Origin: a virus
DNA: 23,416 nucleotides
Strand: one strand, 5' to 3'
IMG/VR virus record: IMGVR_UViG_3300030104_003697
Span: 1-23,416 of that record
How positions within the stretch are numbered: the stretch's first letter is position 1; each line of letters starts with the position of its first letter. A model generated the notes under the pieces. That model was not told the origin of the DNA and searched no databases. It saw only the letters and a list, made by a program, of their open reading frames with translations. Made by a program: the position numbers and the translations under genes. Shown here in pieces: positions 5,864 to 11,750 of this stretch.

Positions 5864-5903
5864 ACCCTTGGTAGGGTAGGGGCGGGGATTGTTCCCCGAC
5901 CCT
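5863..5903. other. two adjacent inverted repeats
   Basis: TACCCT-TGGT-AGGGTA (5863-5878) is directly followed by AGGG-GC-GGGGA / TCCCC-GA-CCCT (5878-5903). The second is unusually GC-rich for this region and lies just after the stop of the 111-residue gene on the minus strand, so it probably stabilises or ends that transcript. Confidence 0.5.
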
Positions 5904-5912
5904 ATTATTTAT

Positions 5913-6248
5913 TTAAGTAATACTTGGTATCCCATGAACATTTTGAGTTAATGAAACTTCATCCTCATACACGTTGAAATGTGGATATTTACAATCTGTT
6001 TTCCAACTTGTATCGACTCTTTTTAATAGTTCATTTGTTCTGTATTTCGTATAAATTGAATTATCAAATTTATAATTAAAACCATGGTATAAAACCTCTT
6101 CCAAAGTTTCGGCTTTTCTTACGTATTCTTTGGCTTGATTCCAATCATTATCATCATATTGTTTAGAAGTTTTTAAATAGTCGTTGGCTAAACTAACTAA
6201 ATTGTTTCTATTGAAAATCAATGTCTTTTTGATATCTGCCTTGATCAT
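5913..6248 (-). CDS. hypothetical protein (111 aa), first gene of leftward operon
   Basis: The protein is polar, with a helical N-terminus (MIKADIKKTLIFNRNN), repeated Lys/Tyr/Asn and no recognisable motif. GGGAG precedes the ATG, immediately after leader motif copy 4. An operator-containing promoter (6291-6320) faces it, back to back with the late promoter. As the first gene expressed leftward it may be an early regulator or takeover protein, but only position suggests this. Confidence 0.65.
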   Translation of the reverse strand: MIKADIKKTLIFNRNNLVSLANDYLKTSKQYDDNDWNQAKEYVRKAETLEEVLYHGFNYKFDNSIYTKYRTNELLKRVDTSWKTDCKYPHFNVYEDEVSLTQNVHGIPSIT

Positions 6249-6259
6249 TTTGCTTGTCT

Positions 6260-6272
6260 CCCGTTTTGTTTA
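6260..6272 (-). repeat. ATAAACAAAACGG leader motif, copy 4
   Basis: This slightly diverged copy of the ATAAAACAAAACAGG motif sits directly before the GGGAG ribosome site of the 111-residue gene. Confidence 0.45.
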
Positions 6273-6290
6273 TTTGCTCGACCTGTGAAC

Positions 6291-6320
6291 AGAATAGCAC
6301 ACTATGTGAGATTATGTCAA
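6291..6320 (-). promoter_or_regulatory. sigma70-like promoter with palindromic operator
   Basis: On the minus strand: TTGACA (6315-6320), an 18-bp spacer, TATTCT (6291-6296). The spacer holds CACA-TAG-TGTG (6298-6308). Compared with the promoter at 4769-4797, both share TTGACAT, a TCACA half-site and a TGTG half-site in the same position, so one repressor probably controls both. Confidence 0.65.
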
Positions 6321-6338
6321 CACTTTTCCCCGTATTCG

Positions 6339-6368
6339 TTGGAAATTCAACGATATCACAGGTATAAT
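6339..6368 (+). promoter_or_regulatory. candidate rightward (late) promoter
   Basis: TTGGAA (6339-6344), an 18-bp spacer and a consensus TATAAT (6363-6368), facing terS. A perfect dyad TCGTTG-GAAATT-CAACGA (6336-6353) covers the -35 element and could be an operator different from the CACA/TGTG type. Confidence 0.55.
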
Positions 6369-6382
6369 CTAGCTACAAAAGA

Positions 6383-6407
6383 AAATTGCTCAAAAATTGC
6401 TCAATTT
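6383..6407 (+). repeat. tandem AAATTGCTCAA and dyad in the terS leader
   Basis: AAATTGCTCAA occurs twice in perfect tandem (6383-6393, 6394-6404). The second copy also forms AAATTG-CT-CAATTT (6394-6407). It lies 15-45 bases after the TATAAT, so it could be an operator or a transcript structure. Confidence 0.5.
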
Positions 6408-6428
6408 GGGTATTGACAAGATATTTTT

Positions 6429-6917
6429 ATGCCGGAAATAAAACACAATTTGAATGATAAACAAAAGCATTTTTGCGATGTTTACCTTAACAATAATCGG
6501 AATGCCTCCGAAGCATACCGTCAAGCATTCGGAACAGATAAGGCGGAATCAGTTATAAATGCGTCGGCTTCTCGATTGTTAAGAAATGTTAAGGTGCGTG
6601 ATTACATTGTTAAGATTCAGCAACAAAACGCACAAATTACGCAAAGAAAACAAGATATCGACCGTGATTTTCTGATAACGGAATACCTCGATGTGTTGAG
6701 ACTGTCGAAAGAGACGAAACAACTATCAACGGCACGGCAAACGCTCGACAGTTTGGCGCATCTCGCTGGACTGTGGACAGATCGCCGAGAAGTAACGACT
6801 AATATCAACGTAGACGCTACGCTCCGACAGCTAGAGACCGCCGATCTATTACAGGCACTAAAATCTAGTAACACAAACGCCATTGACGGGGAATTTTACG
6901 AAGTAAACGGCGACTGA
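6429..6917 (+). CDS. terS: terminase small subunit
   Basis: 162 residues. The N-terminus has the signature of small terminases of the Terminase_2 type: LNDKQKHFCDVYLNNNRNASEAYRQAFG, then INASASRLLRNVKVRDYI, a helix-turn-helix-like DNA-binding region. Residues 65-115 should form the oligomerisation helices and the C-terminal end is acidic. The protein recognises phage DNA and recruits the large subunit. No Shine-Dalgarno is obvious before the ATG. Codon use changes within the gene: the 3' part uses CGA, CGC, ACG, GCG and CTC often, unlike the AGA-rich genes after it. A non-coding block of 530 bp separates it from the next gene. Confidence 0.88.
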   Translation: MPEIKHNLNDKQKHFCDVYLNNNRNASEAYRQAFGTDKAESVINASASRLLRNVKVRDYIVKIQQQNAQITQRKQDIDRDFLITEYLDVLRLSKETKQLSTARQTLDSLAHLAGLWTDRREVTTNINVDATLRQLETADLLQALKSSNTNAIDGEFYEVNGD

Positions 6918-7033
6918 ATCGGTGTGCGCCTCGTGCGTGGGCGATGCGTGCGTGTCGTGCGTGTGTGCGTAGGGGTGTCACGAGAATTTTCGCCGATCGC
7001 AACCCGGCTGCCGCCCCCCGCCATCGAAGATGG
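6918..7033. other. GC-rich GTGCG-type tract and triloop hairpin
   Basis: After the terS stop comes a strongly GC-rich, alternating purine-pyrimidine stretch made of repeated GTGCGTG-like units (about 6921-6970), then a C-run and a small stable hairpin CCATC-GAA-GATGG (7021-7033). No coding frame is convincing. The composition contrasts with the AT-rich genome. A packaging (cos/pac) or replication site is possible. Confidence 0.5.
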
Positions 7034-7097
7034 TGTGTACAACTCCAAACCAATAATGTGCGTTTTTGCCATTCTATGCTCGTTACCGTTATAGCTA

Positions 7098-7221
7098 CAG
7101 TGATCGTCACTGGTAGTCGTCATTATCGTCACTCCAGCTACAGATCCTGAAGTGATGACAGAGCTTTAAGCGATTGTGTCATCATGTAAGGATAGTGACG
7201 CTTAATCACTACCGTCACTAT
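7098..7221. repeat. cluster of nested inverted repeats with AGTGAY core
   Basis: Three perfect dyads follow one another: CAGTGA-TCG-TCACTG (7098-7112); TGATGACA / TGTCATCA (7153-7160, 7177-7184) with 16 bp between; ATAGTGACG / CGTCACTAT (7192-7200, 7213-7221) with 12 bp between. Additional single CGTCAT and CGTCACT copies lie at 7117-7132, and CGTCATTTTCGTTAC follows the last dyad. The repeated short core suggests multiple binding sites for one protein, such as TerS, an origin-binding protein or a repressor. Confidence 0.6.
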
Positions 7222-7260
7222 TCGTCATTTTCGTTACTGTATTTTTCTTAAATACGGTGT

Positions 7261-7307
7261 TAGTGATATATACCCCCTTTAGGGGGGGTATATCACTACG
7301 CTTTTTT
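7261..7307 (+). terminator. strong Rho-independent terminator
   Basis: TAGTGATATA pairs perfectly with TATATCACTA (7289-7298), extended inside by CCCCC against a G-run with a TTTA-like loop, then ACGC and six T. It ends transcripts that come through terS and the repeat block. The outer arm carries the same AGTGAT core as the dyads before it. From 7308 to 7449 I see no gene and no clear promoter. Confidence 0.8.
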
Positions 7308-7449
7308 CTTTGTTACTTTCTTTTTTATAGGAACTTATTCTCTATAGTGGTTGTTTTTTCAACAATGCTTTGTTATTTTAGGGAATAGGGGCGGAAATAC
7401 GGGACTGCACCTCCTTCGACATCCGTCCCTTTAGTGTTCAGGAGATGTA

Positions 7450-7716
7450 ATGGCAGCAAAAAGGGACCCTAGGTTAAAAAGAGCTGGCGTATCAGGTTTC
7501 AATAAACCAAAAAGAACTCCCAGCCATCCTAAGAAGTCTCATGTTGTTGTTGCAAAATCAGGTGGACAGGTAAAAACGATTCGATTTGGGCAACAAGGCA
7601 AGACTGGTGACAGAACCATGACTCCCCGTGCTAAATCATTCAAGGCTCGACACGCAAAAAACATTGCTAGAGGCAAAATGTCAGCTGCGTATTGGGCAAA
7701 CAAGGTGAAATGGTAA
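7450..7716 (+). CDS. basic phage protein, conserved SHVVVAK...SAAYWANKVKW family
   Basis: 88 residues with a high Lys/Arg content. It contains KSHVVVAKSGGQ, IRFGQQG, then KSFKARHAKNIARGKM and ends SAAYWANKVKW. I recognise this combination from small structural-module proteins of marine podovirus-like phages; function is not established. The charge and position before terL suggest DNA or RNA binding, possibly within the virion. AGGAG lies just before the ATG, and the stop overlaps the next start as TAATG. It is the first gene after the strong terminator, so a promoter should lie in 7308-7449, but none is clear. Confidence 0.75.
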   Translation: MAAKRDPRLKRAGVSGFNKPKRTPSHPKKSHVVVAKSGGQVKTIRFGQQGKTGDRTMTPRAKSFKARHAKNIARGKMSAAYWANKVKW

Positions 7717-7874
7717 TGGCAACTAAAAAAAGACCGGGGCTGTACGCAAATATCCAAGCCAAGAGAAAAAGAATCAAGGCAGGGAGTGGTGAAACTATGA
7801 GGAAGAAGGGACAGAAAGGTAGACCCACTGCAGCACAATTCCGGAGAGCAGCAAAAACTGCTAAAAGGAGATAA
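7716..7874 (+). CDS. basic phage protein, GLYANIQAKRKRI family
   Basis: 52 residues from the ATG at 7716, which overlaps the previous stop (TAATG) and has AAGGTG upstream; the longer start at 7692 lies inside the previous gene. The sequence GLYANIQAKRKRIKAGSGE, then MRKKGQKGRPTAAQF and a run of Lys/Arg is a pattern that I know from many marine phages as a tiny basic protein of unknown role. More than a third of the residues are basic. It probably binds nucleic acid; whether it enters the virion is unknown. Confidence 0.75.
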   Translation: MATKKRPGLYANIQAKRKRIKAGSGETMRKKGQKGRPTAAQFRRAAKTAKRR

Positions 7875-7876
7875 CA

Positions 7877-8176
7877 ATGCCTGAAGGTAAAGGTACATAC
7901 GGAAGAAGATTAGGTCGCCCTAAAAAGAAAAGACCAATGGGTGGAGCTACGAAAAGACCAATGCGTGGAACAGGGCGTGCACCTAAGCGTGGTGTTGCAA
8001 CTGGAGCAGGACGTGCAGCTAGAGGAGTTGCTGGTGCTGCAATAGGTATAGCAGGCAAAGCAATAAAAAGAAAGCCTATCCCACAGGTGGCTAAAAGAGC
8101 AAGTAAGGCTACTGTTGGTTCAATGATGAAAAAAAGAAGAAAAGCTAGAACTACTAAAAGATCATCTTACCTATAG
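7877..8176 (+). CDS. protamine-like basic protein
   Basis: 99 residues, extremely basic and low in complexity: N-terminus MPEGKGTYGRRLGRPKKKRP, an Ala/Gly/Arg-rich middle (GAGRAARGVAGAAIGIAGKA) and a C-terminus of Lys/Arg runs. AAAGGAG lies before the ATG. The composition recalls DNA-condensing proteins, and the Ala/Gly centre could be a short membrane-seeking or flexible segment. It is the third of three adjacent basic genes in front of terL, which suggests a common role in genome packaging or condensation; this is inference. Confidence 0.72.
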   Translation: MPEGKGTYGRRLGRPKKKRPMGGATKRPMRGTGRAPKRGVATGAGRAARGVAGAAIGIAGKAIKRKPIPQVAKRASKATVGSMMKKRRKARTTKRSSYL

Positions 8177-8184
8177 GAATATAA

Positions 8185-9696
8185 ATGGTTGCATTAACCG
8201 ATGCACACAAAGAGGAAGCAGTCAGGAGAATAGAGAAAGAATTTGCTAGAAGAAATTTTATCTCCCCTGACGGAGAGCAACCTGACTTTCTTGACCATGT
8301 AAAGATTCTAGAAAGATCTCAATTACATTCAGGAAAAGCAGGGGGTGCTGCCCCATTCCAAAAATGGGACTACATCAAAGACCTAGCAGCTGCAATAACA
8401 GAGAACAGATTAGTCACAGTTCTAAAAGCAAGACAGCTAGGATTCTCATGGACAAGTGCAGCTTATGCAGCATGGTTATTAACTTTCAGTCCCGGCACTA
8501 ATGTGCTAATGATCTCCAAAGGTCAGACTGAAGCATTCAGCTTATTGGATAAAGTAAGGTTCATTTTGAAGAACCTCCCACAGGAGTGGCAACATCCACT
8601 ATCCCCTGATTCAAGATCAGAAATAGGGATACCTTCACTGGACTCAAAGGTATTGGCACTTCCATCAACTGAAGATGCAGGTCGTTCAGAAACAGCATCT
8701 GTAGTCATACAGGATGAGGCTGACTTTCATGAATACCACGCTCAGAATTACGCAGCCGTAAAACCGACTATTGATGGAGGGGGTCAGATGATTATGGGAT
8801 CTACCTCCAATAAAAGAAAAATGTCATCTCTGTTCAAAGAACTTTACAGAAATGCTCCTGACAATGGATGGAAGACTGTTTTCATTCCTTGGAGTGCAAG
8901 ACCGGGAAGAGATGAGAAATGGTACGAAGCAACTATGGATTCTGTTCCATCTATGGATTTACAGGGTATGAGTCCCGAGCAATACATGGAACAGGAGTAT
9001 CCCACTGAGGAAACGGAGGCATTATCACCACCAAGAGCGCAAAGCATTTTCGACAGGGACATGATAATTGGAATGGAAGATTACTGCATAGAACCAATCA
9101 GACAGGTTGGGGCAGGCAACATCTATCAGGACGTAAGGGCGGGCAAGAGATATGTCGCAGGTACGGATGTCGCAGCGGGGGTTGGAATGGATTACTCCGT
9201 CACCGTCATAGTTGATATCAACACAGGGTATGTAGTAGCAGATCTAGTCACAAACACAATGCAACCTGAAGACTTTTCTGTTGCATCCATGGACCTGCTT
9301 GAAGAATACAGCAACCCTGAATGGGCTATAGAAAATAACTTTTCAGACACAGTTCTGACTGTAGCACGAGATGAAAACTACCCAAGACTTTTCAGAAGAA
9401 GAGTCGGTAGAGGTAGAAACCAAAGAAGAGAATACGGCTGGAAAACTGATCGCATGAGTAGACAGGCTCTGTTCGATGAACTTAGAGCTTCTTTTAATGC
9501 AGGTCAACTTACCATCCCTAACCGATATGGCTTAGATGAATTTTCTACCATTATTGCGTCTCCGGGAGAAAAGCCACAGGCAATGGGTGGCGCTCACGAT
9601 GACTACGTAATGGCATTAGGAATTGCACTTATGTGCAAAGAAGAAAAAGGAATGGTTAGTAACGGAAAAATAATAAGACTACCAGCATTCGCATAG
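8185..9696 (+). CDS. terL: terminase large subunit
   Basis: 503 residues. The N-terminal ATPase domain has a Walker A-like motif KARQLGFSWTSA (81-92), Walker B VVIQDEAD (173-180) with the catalytic Glu next to the Asp, and a coupling motif GSTSN (205-209). The C-terminal RNase H-like nuclease has Asp328 in AGTDVAAG, Glu383 in AIENN and the HDD triad end at 471-473. It drives ATP-dependent DNA translocation into the procapsid through the portal and cuts the concatemer. Length fits complete large terminases. AGGA lies before the ATG, and the portal gene follows after 10 bp. Confidence 0.92.
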   Translation: MVALTDAHKEEAVRRIEKEFARRNFISPDGEQPDFLDHVKILERSQLHSGKAGGAAPFQKWDYIKDLAAAITENRLVTVLKARQLGFSWTSAAYAAWLLTFSPGTNVLMISKGQTEAFSLLDKVRFILKNLPQEWQHPLSPDSRSEIGIPSLDSKVLALPSTEDAGRSETASVVIQDEADFHEYHAQNYAAVKPTIDGGGQMIMGSTSNKRKMSSLFKELYRNAPDNGWKTVFIPWSARPGRDEKWYEATMDSVPSMDLQGMSPEQYMEQEYPTEETEALSPPRAQSIFDRDMIIGMEDYCIEPIRQVGAGNIYQDVRAGKRYVAGTDVAAGVGMDYSVTVIVDINTGYVVADLVTNTMQPEDFSVASMDLLEEYSNPEWAIENNFSDTVLTVARDENYPRLFRRRVGRGRNQRREYGWKTDRMSRQALFDELRASFNAGQLTIPNRYGLDEFSTIIASPGEKPQAMGGAHDDYVMALGIALMCKEEKGMVSNGKIIRLPAFA

Positions 9697-9706
9697 GAAA
9701 AATAAC

Positions 9707-11554
9707 ATGGCTGATTTAAGGGAACGACCCGAAGCAGAACAAATTACACGCTTCTACTCAAAGATGACCGAACTATGGTCAAAAGCTCACGAAGAATTTC
9801 GTGACAATGATGACTACTATCAAAGAAAATTTAATGTGTGGAATCAGAACTATCAGGGCAGACCGATATTCTATGACTCCACACCCACACACCTTGTAGA
9901 TCATGCCGTATCTACATTGATGAGTTTCTCACCAAGAATTCACAGAGAACCTGTCGGTGATACAGAAGATGACAAAATCAACGCAACAAATTTAGAACAT
10001 GGACTAAAAGCTGTCATGGATAATGCAGCACTTCATGAACCCAACCTACCATGGAAAATGTTATCTCAATATATGGTGGCTCATGGTTATGGAGTAATTG
10101 AAGCTCCAATACTTTCAGGATTGTCAGATAGACCTACATCACCTGACAGGGCTAACTTTGCAACTGACGAAGAGTACGAACAAGAGTCAGCTATATTCAA
10201 AGCTAATAGAAAAAACTTTAACCCTGTAAGAATCAGGATTCCACATCCCTCTACAGTACTTATGAATCCTACTGAGAAAATACCTACGATTGCAATAAAA
10301 GCATCAAAGATGACAGCTCAGAGTTTGCACGATCAATCAGTATTGAAGAAGAGAACTCAACGTAGAAAATTTGCAGAAATTTTTGATATGGATAATCTAG
10401 ACCCATGGGATGAAATCGAAACGTGGGATTACTGGAGTCCTTACTGGCACGTTAAAATGGTAGCTAACCCAGCCCCAACATATGGTAGTCCGAACTCAGT
10501 CGCAGCTACTCCGATTTACATGGAACGCAATACTTGGGGGTTTGTCCCATTTGTTCATGCGTTCTCAGGATTATCAGGTATGGACTTTGCCGATGAGGGC
10601 GGAGATCCTTATAACTTTGCACAGGGAATTTTAAGTCCAAACAAAGAAACAATCAGAAAAAGAACTCAGGAAATTTCTGCGTTCCATCAAATGCTTTTAC
10701 GATCTGCATTCGCACCTATGGGTACATCGAGAGATCCTATGACCCTTGCTCAGGCAATTCAGAATGAGGGAATACTTGAGGGAGATATGCAGGATTTTTG
10801 GGTAATGAATACCCCGGATATTCCGGGATGGATGCAAAGTATCAGAGCAGGAACTGACTCAACATTGGAAATGGGAACCTACTCTCCAGCACTAGCAGGT
10901 CAAAGACAAGCCGGTGTTACAACAGTAGGACAACAGGCAATTTTAAATACTGCAGGTATGAGAATCTTCTCAGGTGTAGCAATGCAGAGAGAACATCTCG
11001 CATCTATTGTCGGAAGTCGGATTCTGCAATTAGTGGATAACGTATCTGAACTCGCATCAGGTATTGGTGCTAATGGGAAACTTCTAACTAAAGCACAAGT
11101 TAATGGTGTGTATGGAATACAAATACAATTCCCACACTCAGAACCTGTGATGGAAATGCAACAGAGACAGATGGCAATGAGTGAGTATGGAGCAGGATTA
11201 ATTGATCCAATGACATACTACGAAACTGCAGGATACGAGAACGGAACTGAAATTAAGAAACGATTGATCGAGGAGTCTGTACGAAAACTACCAGCTGTCA
11301 GAGAAAAGATAGAAACATTGGTAGCTCAGGAACTTGGATTAGTAGATGAAGAGAACTCCGCAGCTGCCATGGAGCAAATCCAACAGCAGGCTCAAGGCGG
11401 AATGATGGGTGGCGCAGCTCCGGGAGCAGGCGCACCTCCACAAGCAGGACCACCTCAAGAGGGACCACCTCAAGGCGGTGGCGCTCCGGCTGATTTAAAT
11501 GAACCATTAACCCCTGACACATTTACACCAAATAGGATAAACCTTGCCCAGTAA
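9707..11554 (+). CDS. portal protein
   Basis: 615 residues, directly after terL. The position, length and mixed alpha/beta body followed by a long helical part (residues 300-490, with RQAGVTTVGQQAIL and REHLASIVGSRILQLV) fit a dodecameric phage portal. The C-terminus is Gln/Gly/Pro-rich (GGAAPGAGAPPQAGPP and similar), probably flexible and perhaps projecting into the capsid. No single catalytic motif defines portals, so the call rests on context plus general shape. AGGAAAAA precedes the ATG. The next gene starts within its last codons. Confidence 0.8.
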   Translation: MADLRERPEAEQITRFYSKMTELWSKAHEEFRDNDDYYQRKFNVWNQNYQGRPIFYDSTPTHLVDHAVSTLMSFSPRIHREPVGDTEDDKINATNLEHGLKAVMDNAALHEPNLPWKMLSQYMVAHGYGVIEAPILSGLSDRPTSPDRANFATDEEYEQESAIFKANRKNFNPVRIRIPHPSTVLMNPTEKIPTIAIKASKMTAQSLHDQSVLKKRTQRRKFAEIFDMDNLDPWDEIETWDYWSPYWHVKMVANPAPTYGSPNSVAATPIYMERNTWGFVPFVHAFSGLSGMDFADEGGDPYNFAQGILSPNKETIRKRTQEISAFHQMLLRSAFAPMGTSRDPMTLAQAIQNEGILEGDMQDFWVMNTPDIPGWMQSIRAGTDSTLEMGTYSPALAGQRQAGVTTVGQQAILNTAGMRIFSGVAMQREHLASIVGSRILQLVDNVSELASGIGANGKLLTKAQVNGVYGIQIQFPHSEPVMEMQQRQMAMSEYGAGLIDPMTYYETAGYENGTEIKKRLIEESVRKLPAVREKIETLVAQELGLVDEENSAAAMEQIQQQAQGGMMGGAAPGAGAPPQAGPPQEGPPQGGGAPADLNEPLTPDTFTPNRINLAQ

Positions 11555-11750
11555 AAACCCATACACAGATGCGATTTTATCTATCGCTGATGAATACAAA
11601 AACTTAATAGGACACTCTAAAAAGAAAGGTAATAAGACACCGGAGACTATGACTGAATTACCTAAGAACTATGAGATGTTTCCAAAGATGAAAAGAAAAC
11701 TTAAAGCTAACGGAATTACTCAAAAGCCTAGGAGAAATATAATTGGCTGA
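11544..11750 (+). CDS. small basic hypothetical protein, TTG start
   Basis: 68 residues if started at TTG 11544, which has AGGAT at a good distance; no ATG is available near the start. It overlaps the portal stop and its own stop overlaps the next gene's TTG. The protein is Lys-rich in its middle (GHSKKKGNKTPE) and C-terminus (MKRKLKANG). No domain is recognised. The tight overlaps on both sides support it as a real gene of the portal operon. It may be a virion or assembly factor. Confidence 0.6.
   Translation: MPSKNPYTDAILSIADEYKNLIGHSKKKGNKTPETMTELPKNYEMFPKMKRKLKANGITQKPRRNIIG

Noticed and set aside
6429-6917. Diversity-generating retroelement or retron
   Set aside because: No reverse-transcriptase motif or template/variable repeat pair is present in the window.
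6865-7132. Leftward coding frames over the same tract
   Set aside because: They overlap terS, have low-complexity Arg/His/Thr sequence and lack ribosome sites.
6944-7150. A coding frame in the terS-terL gap
   Set aside because: It arises from the GTGCG-type tract, is Arg/Cys-rich without a ribosome site, and runs through the inverted repeats.
6918-7300. A CRISPR array
   Set aside because: The repeats are short, inverted and irregularly spaced, with no constant repeat-spacer unit and no cas genes.
7539-7898. A leftward 119-residue frame over the basic genes
   Set aside because: It is the antisense of Lys/Arg-rich genes (Ser/Phe/Leu-rich translation), and all signals support the rightward genes.
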